From assembly GCA_021772615.1 (NCBI GenBank), contig JAJFLQ010000143.1, forward strand, positions 1 to 59,798: a DNA stretch of 59,798 nt, in the 5' to 3' direction. The notes beneath the pieces are model-generated. The model did not search any database and was not told the DNA's origin. It saw only the letters and a program-made list of their open reading frames with translations. This stretch comes from Verrucomicrobiota bacterium. GTDB taxonomy: Bacteria > Verrucomicrobiota > Lentisphaeria > JABSQK01 > JAJFLO01. Within the stretch, counting starts at the first letter, position 1. Every line of letters begins with the position of its first letter. The position numbers and the translations under genes are program-made. This document shows positions 45,302-54,891 of this stretch, piece after piece.

Positions 45302-46054
45302 ATGTCAGCTGCCGAACTCAGAGATGAAAATCCGATCGTGCTTGTAATCGAAGATGATCTGAGTATTCAAAAGACTGTCGAGAAAATCCTGAAGAAGGAG
45401 CATCTTAACGTTCTCGCCGCCTATAACGGATTGGATGCACTCGGGATTCTCAAGGCAACAATTCCGGACCTGATTCTTATGGATGTGATAATGCCGGAGA
45501 TGGACGGAGAGCAAACGCTTCGCGCCATTCGCAAGCGTATACCATCGGAATTGGTTCCGGTCATGATGGTAACAGGCAATTCCGATCCCAATATCATACG
45601 GAAGTTTCTGAAACTAGGTTGCCAGAATTATATCGTCAAGCCGGTCGCCGGCAAGACGCTTGTCGAAAAGGTCGACATCTATCTCAGGGGTCAACTTCCG
45701 TCCGGACGCCAGCGACTGCACTCCAAATCCCTCGCCCTGGCGCAGAAAGTGATGGATTCGCACAACGGCAACATCGCCAGCTTCATATCACACCAGGCAG
45801 CTATGTTCATTATTCTTGAGAGCCCGATACGCCGTGACAATGCGATCCCGTTCTCGCTCGAAAAATTGGCAGCAGTCGCAAAAGTGGTCTCAGAATTCAT
45901 CGATATCGACACGTTTCTTGAGGCGACGCTTGACGACATTCACAAGACCGCAGACCTCGATGCCCGAAAGTTAACACAGGAAATGGTCAGCGCGGTCATA
46001 TCCGAATGCGAACGCCTCCTGCAGGACGATGCGTTTCATTCCAAACTGGACTGA
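45302..46054 (+). CDS. Response regulator with an uncharacterised helical output domain
   Basis: 250 residues from ATG 45302 (AGGG 8 bp upstream; GTG 45293 rejected). Residues 10-130 form a complete receiver: VLVIEDDLSIQ, phosphoacceptor Asp about 61 in LILMDVIMPEMDGE, Thr in MVTGNSD, Lys in YIVKPVAGKTLV. Residues 135-250 are mostly helical (AQKVMDSHNGNIASFISHQA, TFLEATLDDIHKTADLDARK) and match no output domain I know, not a DNA-binding helix-turn-helix. Expression from a sigma-54 promoter fits motility or nitrogen control. It is convergent with a dead histidine kinase, perhaps its former partner. Confidence 0.8.
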   Translation: MSAAELRDENPIVLVIEDDLSIQKTVEKILKKEHLNVLAAYNGLDALGILKATIPDLILMDVIMPEMDGEQTLRAIRKRIPSELVPVMMVTGNSDPNIIRKFLKLGCQNYIVKPVAGKTLVEKVDIYLRGQLPSGRQRLHSKSLALAQKVMDSHNGNIASFISHQAAMFIILESPIRRDNAIPFSLEKLAAVAKVVSEFIDIDTFLEATLDDIHKTADLDARKLTQEMVSAVISECERLLQDDAFHSKLD

Positions 46055-46062
46055 ATTGCGCC

Positions 46063-46079
46063 GCTCAATGTCATTGAGC
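46063..46079 (+). terminator. Hairpin after the response regulator
   Basis: GCTCAATG-T-CATTGAGC is a perfect inverted repeat 8 bp beyond the stop codon. A one-base loop cannot form, so the RNA stem would open to about six pairs; no U-tract follows. Function as terminator is tentative; a protein-binding palindrome is also possible. Confidence 0.35.
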
Positions 46080-46524
46080 CTGGGATAACTCGCGCGACAT
46101 GTGATGCGAAAGCGGTTGGAATTCATAATTTCAGTGGTGTGTACATGGGAGGTTGACACAACTGAAAGGGTATAGACAAAGTGCGTCCTCTCTGGAAACC
46201 TCGTCCAGTTGAGTGCCAAGGTCGAATGATTGTCAAACGCTTGAGCCCTATGAGGGGAAACTGTCACGCACGGTATTTTTGAGGGAGAAGTGGCCCCACG
46301 ACCTACCTGCTGAGGAAGTTTTTCATTAACTTTGGCTCGTGAACGTGCCGTCCCGGCTGAAGGGAATCTTCGTTTGGGGAGATCCCGACGACTCGGGTTC
46401 CGCGCCGGATTTCTTGATTGATACACTCGGGTTGCCGGTAACCGATCAAGCGTGGATCGACCAGACAACTTAACCAGGTACGGGACATTGCCCGCTGTCG
46501 GCAGGTGTTGCGTCCGGATTTTGA
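46080..46524 (-). other. Decayed region, no gene seen
   Basis: About 445 bp between the response regulator and the kinase remnant. Short minus-strand frames (for example 46303-46488) are not recognisable. Probably the decayed tail of the kinase region. Confidence 0.3.
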
Positions 46525-46765
46525 ACGCGAGATTGCGGCAGTTCGAATGAAAAAACGGCGCCTCCATCGGAGCCGTTTTCGGCCCAGATCTTGCCGTTGT
46601 GGGCCGTGACTATTTCCCTGCGAATGGACAAGCCGAGGCCCGTGCCGCCGGCACCGGTCTTGGTATTACTGGATTGAGTGAATGTATCGAACACGAATTC
46701 AAGCTCATCCGGTGGCACGCCGCCACCAGCACCTCGACATCTACCCGAACGTTTCCGCCCTATAT
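46525..46765 (-). pseudogene. Histidine kinase remnant: C-terminal ATPase domain
   Basis: Read on the minus strand, GGNVRVDVEVL (near 46760) lies in one frame and GVPPDELEFVFDTFTQSS (near 46723), KTGAGGTGLGLSI, REIVTAHNGKIWAEN and GGAVFSFELP (to 46531) in another. These are the N/G1/G2 parts of an HATPase_c domain, well preserved but divided by a frameshift and with no HisKA, sensor or start. A stop codon (TAG) precedes GGNVRV. The gene is dead, and it is a different kinase type from the one at 13170-13370. Confidence 0.65.
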
Positions 46766-47043
46766 TGGTCCGCTTACGCCCAACGTGCCGTGCAAGCCGG
46801 CATGCAACGCCCATGTTCTACCGATCATCAGTCGACTCCCAGGCACTCGCAAATACATCGCAACAGAACACGCCGCCCCCTCCCCGTGGCCACGGTCATT
46901 TCAGACTCGTACCGAGGGGATCGCAGAACCTGTGCCACCCAGGAGTCGTGAGTGACCGCTTGTGGCGTGATCACGTCCTGTTGTACGACAAGCAGTGTCG
47001 CGTCACGAATCGGAATAATCAGCGAAGGACCGCTGATTCGATG
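46766..47043 (-). other. Intergenic region, no gene seen
   Basis: 278 bp between the kinase remnant and the clpB stop. It may hold further decayed kinase sequence, but none is recognisable. Confidence 0.3.
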
Positions 47044-49632
47044 TCACCGAACCTCTTGCGGGGTGAACTGAAATGCGCCGTCGACGTGGTCGATGTGGAG
47101 CTTGTCCCCCTCCTCCAACTCTCCGGCAATGATCATTCGGGAGACGGGCGTCTCCAGCTCACGCGCAATCACGCGTTTGAGTGGCCGTGCACCGTACACG
47201 GGATCGTAGCCCTGCTTACCCAAAATGGCCTTCGCCGCATCCGTCAACTCCAGCTGTATCTTGAGTTTACCGAGACGATTTTTAAAGTCGCCCATCTGGA
47301 TATCGACGATCTGCACAAGATCCGCCTCGGAAAGCGCGTTGAATATGACAACCTCATCGATCCGATTGAGAAACTCTGGTCGAAAATGGCGCCGCAGCGC
47401 ATCCATTACCAGGGATCGGCCGGCTTCCTTGTCGCCCTCACCCGCGATGAGGTGTTCACTGCCGAGGTTAGATGTCATGATAATCACCGTATTGCGGAAG
47501 TCCACAACGTGGCCTTGAGAATCAGTGAGACGTCCATCGTCCAACAGCTGCAGCAGTACATTGAACACGTCAGGATGCGCCTTCTCGATTTCGTCGAAGA
47601 GAATGGCCGAATATGGCCGGCGTCGAATCGCCTCTGTGAGTTGGCCGCCTTCGTCGTATCCGACATATCCGGGAGGCGCACCGATCAACCTGGCGACGCT
47701 GTGTTTCTCCATGTATTCGGACATATCGACGCGCACCAGGGACCGCTCATCGTCGAACAAAGATTGGGCCAGTGCCCGCGCCAATTCGGTCTTGCCCACA
47801 CCTGTCGGCCCGAGAAAGATAAAACTGCCTATCGGCTGGTTGGGGTCGTTCAGACCGGCGCGCGACCGAAGAATGGAATCGCTGACCGCGTCGACCGCAG
47901 CGTCCTGGGCAATGACGCGACGCCGCAGGTGATCACCGAGGTCGAGCAACCGTTGCCGCTCGCCCTGCAGCAGTCGTGTGATCGGGATATGGGTCCAACG
48001 GCTGATGATCTCGGCGATGTCGTTCTCGTCGACCACACGCTTGAGCAGGCGGTTATCCGCGCCGCCCTGGATCTCGTTTTCCGCCTCGTCGATCTGCTTT
48101 TCGAGATTGGGAATGGTGCCGTGCTGAAGTTCCGCGACCTTGCTGAGGTCGTAATTGCGTTCCGCCTCCGTGAGGTGCCGCTTCGCCAGCTCCAATGATT
48201 CGCGCAAGACCTGCACATCCTGAAGCGAGTCTTTCTCCGCCTCCCAGCGGATCTCCAGAGCCCGAAGGTTGTCATCGACCGTACGCAGTTCATCTTCCAG
48301 CTTCTGCAGCCGATCTTTCGACTGGCGGTCTTTTTCCTTCTTGAGCCCGGTGATTTCGATTTCGAGCTGCATCTTACGGCGCGCAGCCTCGTCGATCTCG
48401 ACGGGGCGACTGTCGATCTCGGTCCGCAACCTGGCAGCGGCCTCGTCGACAAGGTCGATGGCCTTGTCCGGAAGAAAGCGTTCGCTGATATAACGGTTGG
48501 ACAGCACCGCGGCGCTCACCAACGCGGCATCACGTATGGTAACGCCGTGATGCACCTCGTACCTGTCGCAAAGACCACGGAGTATCGATATGGTGTCTTC
48601 GACCGACGGCTGATCGACCAATATTGTCTGAAAACGGCGCTCCAGCGCCTTGTCCTTCTCAATGTACTTACGAAATTCATTCAGCGTCGTCGCTCCGATG
48701 CAATGCAGTTCGCCGCGTGCCAGCATTGGCTTAAGCAAATTTCCGGCGTCCATGGCGCCCTCGGCCGCACCGGCGCCAACGACGGTGTGCAACTCGTCAA
48801 TGAACATGATCACCTCGCCTCTGGCTTCCGTAACTTCTTTGAGCACGGCCTTGAGACGCTCCTCGAATTCGCCGCGGAACTTTGCGCCCGCGATCAAGGC
48901 CCCCATGTCGAGCGCGACCAGACGCCGGTTCTTCAGGCCTTCGGGCACGTCGTTCTCGATGATCCGACGTGCAAGTCCTTCTACGATAGCCGTCTTGCCG
49001 ACGCCGGGATCGCCGATAAGCACGGGATTGTTCTTGGTGCGTCGTGACAGGATCTGGATCACCCGTCGGATTTCGTCATCACGACCGATTACCGGATCGA
49101 GCTTGTGTTCGCGGGCGGCCTGAGTGAGGTCTCGCGCGTATTTCTCCAGTGCCTGGAATGTCGCTTCCGGGTTCTGCGACGTCACCCGCTGGTTGCCGCG
49201 CACGTCCTGCAAGCCGCGAAGAAATGTCGACTCATCAAGACCAAATTGTTTCGCGATCGCCTGGCAATCGGAATCCACGGCGATCAGGCCAAGAAATACA
49301 TGCTCTACGCTTACATAGTCGTCCTTGAGCCGCTTGGAAATCGCCTCAGCCTCGATCAGGGCGCGAGACGTTTCGCGGTTCATCCCGATCTGGCCGGCGC
49401 CCGGCCCGGTTACCGACGGGTATTTTTTCAACACCGCCGCCGTCGCCTCACGAAAGGCCGATACATCTACATTGAGCTTTTGCAGCATGGCCACGATCAA
49501 CCCATTGGCATCCTCGCAGAGGCCGGCAAGCATGTGCACCGGGCGTATCTCCTGATGATTGTGCTGGACGGCAACAACGTGCGCGGCGGAGATCGCCGCC
49601 TGCGATTTTTCTGTGAAATTATCTATGTTCAT
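47044..49632 (-). CDS. clpB: Disaggregase chaperone ClpB
   Basis: 862 residues from ATG 49632 (AAAGGG 8 bp upstream). The Clp N-domain (about 1-145) is followed by AAA+ module 1 with Walker A GDPGVGKTAIVEGL and Walker B VIMFIDELHTVVGAG, a coiled-coil middle domain (residues about 400-525), then AAA+ module 2 with GPTGVGKTELARAL, AILFDEIEKAHPDV and sensor MTSNLGSE. The C-terminus is GYDPVYGARPLKRVI. The middle domain distinguishes it from ClpA and ClpC. ClpB rescues aggregated proteins with DnaK. No CIRCE element was seen upstream, so heat regulation must be by another route. Confidence 0.96.
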   Translation of the reverse strand: MNIDNFTEKSQAAISAAHVVAVQHNHQEIRPVHMLAGLCEDANGLIVAMLQKLNVDVSAFREATAAVLKKYPSVTGPGAGQIGMNRETSRALIEAEAISKRLKDDYVSVEHVFLGLIAVDSDCQAIAKQFGLDESTFLRGLQDVRGNQRVTSQNPEATFQALEKYARDLTQAAREHKLDPVIGRDDEIRRVIQILSRRTKNNPVLIGDPGVGKTAIVEGLARRIIENDVPEGLKNRRLVALDMGALIAGAKFRGEFEERLKAVLKEVTEARGEVIMFIDELHTVVGAGAAEGAMDAGNLLKPMLARGELHCIGATTLNEFRKYIEKDKALERRFQTILVDQPSVEDTISILRGLCDRYEVHHGVTIRDAALVSAAVLSNRYISERFLPDKAIDLVDEAAARLRTEIDSRPVEIDEAARRKMQLEIEITGLKKEKDRQSKDRLQKLEDELRTVDDNLRALEIRWEAEKDSLQDVQVLRESLELAKRHLTEAERNYDLSKVAELQHGTIPNLEKQIDEAENEIQGGADNRLLKRVVDENDIAEIISRWTHIPITRLLQGERQRLLDLGDHLRRRVIAQDAAVDAVSDSILRSRAGLNDPNQPIGSFIFLGPTGVGKTELARALAQSLFDDERSLVRVDMSEYMEKHSVARLIGAPPGYVGYDEGGQLTEAIRRRPYSAILFDEIEKAHPDVFNVLLQLLDDGRLTDSQGHVVDFRNTVIIMTSNLGSEHLIAGEGDKEAGRSLVMDALRRHFRPEFLNRIDEVVIFNALSEADLVQIVDIQMGDFKNRLGKLKIQLELTDAAKAILGKQGYDPVYGARPLKRVIARELETPVSRMIIAGELEEGDKLHIDHVDGAFQFTPQEVR

Positions 49633-50081
49633 CACGGATTCCCTTTTGTCTTTATGTTGTCTGCAGGCAAAATGTAGGCACGACTATGCATCTCATTGTT
49701 CCCAACATCGCCCTAGCATAAATTAGTCCATAAGATCGCCGAGAGCTTGCAACATGCTTGGAATCTTCGTGATCACGGATTTCCATCACGAACACCAACG
49801 CGCGAAACATTCATTGATCGTGCCATTATGGCACATCCTGGCGAGTTTTATCGGCAGGTTGCCCACGCCGCGCAGCGGCCCCGCGACTGCGGCGGTACAT
49901 TGGCGTTCGCGCTGCGGCGTGCCCTCGCAATTACCGGCGAATTGCTCGACGTGAGGAGACGTTACGTGAAACCCACACTAAAGCGTGAACACCAACGAAG
50001 GGCGACAGGACTGCGAGTCTGCAACAGGTGTACGAAACACGGTGGAATCCACCAATTCAGTTGTGGCCCTTTCCGCGCTGT
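49633..50081 (-). other. Intergenic region upstream of clpB, no gene seen
   Basis: 449 bp between epmA and clpB. The repeated word GAACACCAACG occurs at about 49791 and 49988. Plus-strand frames across it are antisense to epmA at their 3' end and not recognisable. No CIRCE (TTAGCACTC) or clear promoter was found. Confidence 0.3.
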
Positions 50082-50978
50082 TCAATCGAAGAATATCACA
50101 TCGGCAATATCGGCGGTATCACACAGCAGCATCAACAGCCTGTCTACTCCCAGTGCGCAACCGCCACAATCCGGCAGGCCCCGCTCCAGCGCTGCCAGAA
50201 ACGCCTGGTCGAGCGCATATACCGGGCGCACCGATGCGGTTCGCGATGCGGCGCAAGCGGCCAGTCGGGACCGTTGTTCGATGGGATCGGTAAGTTCACT
50301 GTAGGCATTGGCGAGTTCGAGACCGCCGCAATACAGCTCCCAACGCTCGGCGACCGACGGCGTTGTGTCTGATGCACGGGCCATCGCGGCCAGCTGTATG
50401 GGATAGTCGATCATGACCACCGGGCGCGTCGGATCCAACGCAGGTTCGATACGATCGACCAGCATGTCGTCGAAGACACCTTGATCGAGGGCTTCACCCA
50501 CGGACATTCCGGCCAGCTGCGTGAATGCATCGGCGACACACCACTCCGGCCACGGCGCCGAGACATCGATACGGCCCCCCTGATACACACAGTTGGTTCC
50601 GCCAAAAAACTCGCGAAACACGCACGCAACGAGCCGCTGCAACTGCAGCAGCACATCGCGGTAGTTCGCTCCTGCGGTGTACCATTCCAGCATCATGAAT
50701 TCGGACCGATGCCTGCAGCCGTGCTCGTCCTCGCGGAAACAGGGGCCAATCTGGTAGATTCGCTCAAAACCGGCCTGTACCATTCGCTTCATATGGCATT
50801 CCGGCGACGTTCGCAGGTAGCGGCCTCCGGCCGGTATCGCGTCAATATGCTCCTCAATGGCCGGCGTCGCGATACGCACCGGTGTCGATACTTCTACGAC
50901 GTCTTCATGGTGGAAGAATGAGCGGATGACGCGCAGCAGGCGGGCGCGGGAGCGAACCGCTTCACGCTTTACTGACAC
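50082..50978 (-). CDS. epmA: Elongation factor P beta-lysyltransferase, EpmA
   Basis: 298 residues of the class II lysyl-tRNA synthetase core without an anticodon-binding domain. Motif 2 is YQIGPCFREDEHGCRHRSEF with EFMMLEWYTAGANY, and motif 3 is GCALGVDRLLMLL. EpmA ligates beta-lysine to EF-P. The start is GTG 50978, overlapping the end of efp by 17 bp, and the pairing with EF-P makes this EpmA rather than a tRNA synthetase. The mutase EpmB, which makes beta-lysine, is not in the window. The C-terminus is DTADIADVIFFD. Confidence 0.93.
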   Translation of the reverse strand: MSVKREAVRSRARLLRVIRSFFHHEDVVEVSTPVRIATPAIEEHIDAIPAGGRYLRTSPECHMKRMVQAGFERIYQIGPCFREDEHGCRHRSEFMMLEWYTAGANYRDVLLQLQRLVACVFREFFGGTNCVYQGGRIDVSAPWPEWCVADAFTQLAGMSVGEALDQGVFDDMLVDRIEPALDPTRPVVMIDYPIQLAAMARASDTTPSVAERWELYCGGLELANAYSELTDPIEQRSRLAACAASRTASVRPVYALDQAFLAALERGLPDCGGCALGVDRLLMLLCDTADIADVIFFD

Positions 50979-51528
50979 GCTCAGAATAGGCTCCTGTCCG
51001 GGTATCGATCTTGATGATATCCCCCTGATTCACAAATAACGGGACCTGAATTTCGTAGCCATTGTCGATCCGGGCGGATTTGGTGACATTCGTGGCGGTA
51101 TCGCCGCGAACGCCGGGTTCTGTATCGGTAACTTCCTTTTCGATAAAAACCGGTAGGGTCACTTCGATCGGCAGGTTATTATAAAGGAGAATCTTGCATT
51201 CCGAATTCTCAATGAGAAAATACTGATTATCGCCGATGATACTATCGCCGATATACATTTCTTCATAGGTCTGATTGTCGCTGAAGACGAAATTTTCGCC
51301 GTCGGAGTAGCAGTACATACATTCGCGCTCCTCCAATTGCGGTTTGCCGATCTTGTCATTCGCACGGAACGTCTTGTCCATGGTGACGCCGGTGATCATA
51401 TTCTTTAACTTGCAGCGGTACAGCGCCTGGCCTTTCCCCGGCTTGCAAAAATCAAACTCCGTGACCGCCCAGGGCTGATCATCGATCTCTATCTTTAATC
51501 CTTTACGCAAATCTGAACTGGTATACAT
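50962..51528 (-). CDS. efp: Elongation factor P
   Basis: 188 residues, the usual length: KOW-like domain, then OB domains. The modification loop is FCKPGKGQALYRCKL, with the target Lys at about residue 32 in PGKG. The C-terminal motif YEIQVPLFVNQGDIIKIDTR then TGAYSERV is diagnostic. EF-P relieves ribosomes stalled at polyproline. A Lys in this loop together with the adjacent epmA predicts beta-lysylation (not rhamnosylation, which uses Arg). Confidence 0.97.
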   Translation of the reverse strand: MYTSSDLRKGLKIEIDDQPWAVTEFDFCKPGKGQALYRCKLKNMITGVTMDKTFRANDKIGKPQLEERECMYCYSDGENFVFSDNQTYEEMYIGDSIIGDNQYFLIENSECKILLYNNLPIEVTLPVFIEKEVTDTEPGVRGDTATNVTKSARIDNGYEIQVPLFVNQGDIIKIDTRTGAYSERVSKA

Positions 51529-51599
51529 GATGTCCTTCTTCGGTTAGAGTTGCCATGCGATGGCGTCGCAAGCTGGGCAACCAGATGAACCGCATTATG

Positions 51600-53957
51600 C
51601 TACTTGGTATCCATATCCCAAATACCGTCCCAATCGTCCGCCGGCGGCTGACAGAGAAAGCGTTGGCAGCGATCACGATAGACCCGTGACAATCCGTCGC
51701 CGCCGTGCAGATTCAATACAGCTTCAAAGGCCTCGATCCCGTCCTTCCACTGCCGCTCCCGATACCGTGCGAACCCATCGCGATACATCGCAAGTGCCCG
51801 TGATAGATGCGGAAATGACTCGTCGTCGTGATGATTCAATACCTCATAGATCATTACCGATTTGGTCGCCCCCTTGACGCGTACCTGGTCGACTTCTCTG
51901 ATGAGGAAATCGCCCTGCAACTCACGAATGGTGTTGTCACTGGCAAGTATATTGGTGCCGAAATATTTGTTGGCTCCTTCAAGACGCGACGCAAGATTGA
52001 CGTCGTCCCCGATGCAGGTATAATCCATACGCTTGATCGAGCCGATATTCCCGATCAGTACACGGCCGGTATTGATGCCGATGCCGATGTCAACAATCTT
52101 CTTGTTGCGATGATTCCGGTGCCGGTTAAACTCCTGCAACGCCCGCATCATCTCTACTGCAGCATGAATCGAACGATCGGCGTCGTCCTCCTTGGTGAAG
52201 GGCGCTCCAAAGACGGCCAGGAGCGCGTCGCCGATGTATTTATCGAGCAAGCCGCCATTGTTGAATATCACATCGACCATGGTCGAAAAATACTCGTTCA
52301 GCAGCGACACGGTGTCTGTGGCATCCATCGATTCGGACAGTCCGGAGAAGTCACGAATATCGGAAAACAATATCGTAACTTCCTGCATCTTACCGCCGAG
52401 TTCCGTGTCCATGCTCATAAGCTGGTCGGCAACGCTCTTGTCCATATACCTGGCTAGCGTGCCTTTAAGCCGCTTCTCCCGGGAGATGTCCTCAACGATC
52501 ATCATGGACCCGATCAAATCCTTCTGGATATTTATCAGCGGTACAATAGTCACGTTCACGGAAACTTTTTCGCCGTTGGCGATCGCGATTTCACAATCTA
52601 CGTGATGTTCTGTTTCCTGCGAAACCAAGACACGCCCGAGGCCTTCCGCCAACCATGCATTCGGGCCGGAGAAGTAATCATTCACCGGTGATCCGACGAT
52701 CGACCTCGTTGACTCCAGTCCAAGAATTCGTAACGCTGCGTTGTTGCATTTCTCCACCAGCTTATCGGCGTCCAGCGTGATGACGCCGTTTGTCTGGCTT
52801 TGAAGAATACTCTCGTTGTAGTTCTTGATGTTCATCACTTCGTCGAACAACTTTGCATTCTCGATGGCAACCGAGGTCTGCGCCGAAAACGCTCGCAGCC
52901 TGCGTTCATCCCCGGTGGTGAATGCGCCGGTGCGCTTGTTGAGAACCTGAACGACACCGATGATCATGTTGCGCTTGTTCATCACAGGCACGCAGAGGAT
53001 TGACTTGGTAAAATAACCGGTCTTTTTATCCACCTCCGGATTAAAGCGCGGGTCACGATGCGCGTCCGAGATATTGATCGTCGTCCGTGAACGGAACACG
53101 GTCCCTGCAATACCGGCATCAGCAGGGAACCGAATCTCCCGCGTGTCCAACCCTTGCGCAACCTGCGACCACAGCTCATCTCGCTTGTCGTCGTACAAAA
53201 AAAGGGTGCTGCGATCCGCATCGAGTATCGAGGTCGTTGTTTCCATGATCTTCCGCAACAGCGGCTTGAGCTGTAATTCGGTGGATATCGCGGAAGTGAT
53301 CTCGAGAAATTTGGTTTCCTCGGCGCGCACGCGCTCCATCTGCTGGTACAGCTGGCCGTTCTGCAACGCCGCTGCAGCCTGATGGCTGATTGTCTCGAGG
53401 ATCATCAGATCATCGGCGCAGAATCGCCCTGACCTCTTGTTCAGCAGTTGTATGACACCGATAATCTTGTTGTCCCATGTTCGCAGCGGCGCACAGAGAA
53501 TGTTACGGGTGGTGAATCCGGTCTCGCGATCGACCTGCCGGTTAAAGCGCGAGTCTGAGTAGGCGTCATCGATGACCACCTCTTCGCCACTTTGAAACAC
53601 GGTCCCGGCGATGCCAACATCGTTAGGGATACGTATCTCGCGCGCCATACCTTCCTGCTGCGTCAGCGAAAACAACTCGTCGGTGCGAATATCGTTCACA
53701 AACACCGTCCCACGCTCGGCATTTATCGCCTCTGTTGTAATCGCGAGCGTACGCTGCATGAGGATATCCAGCGACAATGTCTCGGACAATTGCCTCGACA
53801 CCTCGAGCAGCTCTGAAACACGCCCAAACATGGCGGCGACCGTAGCCAGAAATTCATCCCGCTCGCCGGTACTCAGCGTATCGAGAACCTGCCTTATATC
53901 GGCCTGCTCGAATCGATGTTTCAACAAGCGATCGACCAGCTTGATCGTATTCTCCAT
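51600..53957 (-). CDS. Adenylate cyclase with two GAF domains and a PAS domain
   Basis: 785 residues from ATG 53957; the longer frame adds unconserved sequence. Two GAF domains (about 60-220 and 235-400) share FNRQVDRETGFTTRNILCAP and FNPEVDKKTGYFTKSILCVP. A PAS domain (~410-530) precedes the class III cyclase at about 555-740. Metal and catalytic residues: TILFSDIRDFSGLSE, LDKYIGDALLAVFGAP (Lys for adenine), RMDYTCIGDDVNLASRLEG (Asp for adenine). The K/D pair indicates ATP, not GTP. The protein should be cytosolic and make cAMP in response to GAF/PAS ligands. A possible cAMP receptor is the NTT fusion at 20759. Confidence 0.92.
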   Translation of the reverse strand: MENTIKLVDRLLKHRFEQADIRQVLDTLSTGERDEFLATVAAMFGRVSELLEVSRQLSETLSLDILMQRTLAITTEAINAERGTVFVNDIRTDELFSLTQQEGMAREIRIPNDVGIAGTVFQSGEEVVIDDAYSDSRFNRQVDRETGFTTRNILCAPLRTWDNKIIGVIQLLNKRSGRFCADDLMILETISHQAAAALQNGQLYQQMERVRAEETKFLEITSAISTELQLKPLLRKIMETTTSILDADRSTLFLYDDKRDELWSQVAQGLDTREIRFPADAGIAGTVFRSRTTINISDAHRDPRFNPEVDKKTGYFTKSILCVPVMNKRNMIIGVVQVLNKRTGAFTTGDERRLRAFSAQTSVAIENAKLFDEVMNIKNYNESILQSQTNGVITLDADKLVEKCNNAALRILGLESTRSIVGSPVNDYFSGPNAWLAEGLGRVLVSQETEHHVDCEIAIANGEKVSVNVTIVPLINIQKDLIGSMMIVEDISREKRLKGTLARYMDKSVADQLMSMDTELGGKMQEVTILFSDIRDFSGLSESMDATDTVSLLNEYFSTMVDVIFNNGGLLDKYIGDALLAVFGAPFTKEDDADRSIHAAVEMMRALQEFNRHRNHRNKKIVDIGIGINTGRVLIGNIGSIKRMDYTCIGDDVNLASRLEGANKYFGTNILASDNTIRELQGDFLIREVDQVRVKGATKSVMIYEVLNHHDDESFPHLSRALAMYRDGFARYRERQWKDGIEAFEAVLNLHGGDGLSRVYRDRCQRFLCQPPADDWDGIWDMDTK

Positions 53958-54228
53958 GAAGTACCCTTTTTCCGATTTTCGGTTTCGCTCAAGTATACAC
54001 GTTCGGCCTGTCGCGATCAACCAACAGCCTGCAAATAACAACGGCTCCTGGCGAACGACGGCATCAGTAAATATTTAAGGAAAAAGTGGGAAAAAACAAA
54101 AAACATATGGTTGGAAACGGCCTATCATGGAGTAAACTGGCAACAAATGGAAAAGAATTTACAGCTGCGGACACATCGAGTACCGACGGAAATACGGCGC
54201 GCCAGGCCGGCAAGCGGAGTACAGCGGA

Positions 54229-54714
54229 ATGCTAGAATTTTGCGGACAAGAACAATGTATGATCGACGGCAACGGACGCGTAAAGCTGAGTGCGGGCGAG
54301 TTACGGAACTTCAAACGCCACACGGACGGCGACGTGATCCTGTATTGCCTGCCGGAAGGTGCGATCGCCGTGTACCCGCCGGCCATTTGGGAAACGATGC
54401 GAGGCGCCGAGCCGGACCGAGCATCGAAGGCGGCAAACAGCGTGGTATTCCGCCGGTCGTTGCGCCGTTTCGGCGCCATGTCCAGCGGCGCCGTGATTTC
54501 CAATCAGGGCCGCATAACGATTTCACCGCTGTTCCGCGATTACGCATCATTGCAGCCGAATTCGGAGGTTTTCGTGATCGGCTGCGAGATCGGCGTCGAA
54601 ATCTGGAATTCCGAGCGCTGGAGAGAAGAGACACAATTGATTCAACAACATATATCCGACAAGAGCGTCCATGAGATGGACGCGGACCTGGCGCGGGACG
54701 ACGCGCCGGACTGA
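54229..54714 (+). CDS. mraZ: MraZ, transcriptional regulator of the division cluster
   Basis: 161 residues with two SpoVT/AbrB-like halves: MLEFCGQEQCMIDGNGRVKL with ILYCLPEGAIAVYPPAIWE, then RRFGAMSSGAVISNQGRITI, FRDYASL and VIGCEIGVEIWNSERW. The signature DGNGRV / NQGRITI and EIW--ERW identify MraZ. MraZ binds TGGG-type boxes ahead of dcw operons; a single TGGGA lies near 54087 upstream. rsmH (mraW), the near-universal next gene, is absent: only 177 bp separate mraZ from the ftsL-like gene. Confidence 0.88.
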   Translation: MLEFCGQEQCMIDGNGRVKLSAGELRNFKRHTDGDVILYCLPEGAIAVYPPAIWETMRGAEPDRASKAANSVVFRRSLRRFGAMSSGAVISNQGRITISPLFRDYASLQPNSEVFVIGCEIGVEIWNSERWREETQLIQQHISDKSVHEMDADLARDDAPD

Positions 54715-54891
54715 CGACATCAAAGGCATTCACATACATGATCCAGCTTACATTTCACGCTCGATCGGACGCAATATGAGGTAAACACCGAACACGCTCA
54801 CGACACCACCGTGCGTTCGGGTCCAGTCCGACCTCCGAACGACGTTCCCGTATACACATCTAGATCTGGTAGTATTACAAGGAGACACATC

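Noticed and set aside
46678..48198. Long plus-strand ORF (506 residues)
   Set aside because: Mirror of clpB coding sequence; no family motifs of its own.
49633..49740. CIRCE heat-shock operator upstream of clpB
   Set aside because: No TTAGCACTC-N9-GAGTGCTAA or close variant is present.
49747..50304. Plus-strand ORF overlapping epmA with a Cys-rich stretch
   Set aside because: Two thirds lie antisense to epmA; the Cys pairs do not match a ribosomal or zinc protein I know.
54715..54891. Remnant of rsmH between mraZ and ftsL
   Set aside because: All frames were checked by eye; none shows the methyltransferase motifs, so it is absent rather than visibly decayed.
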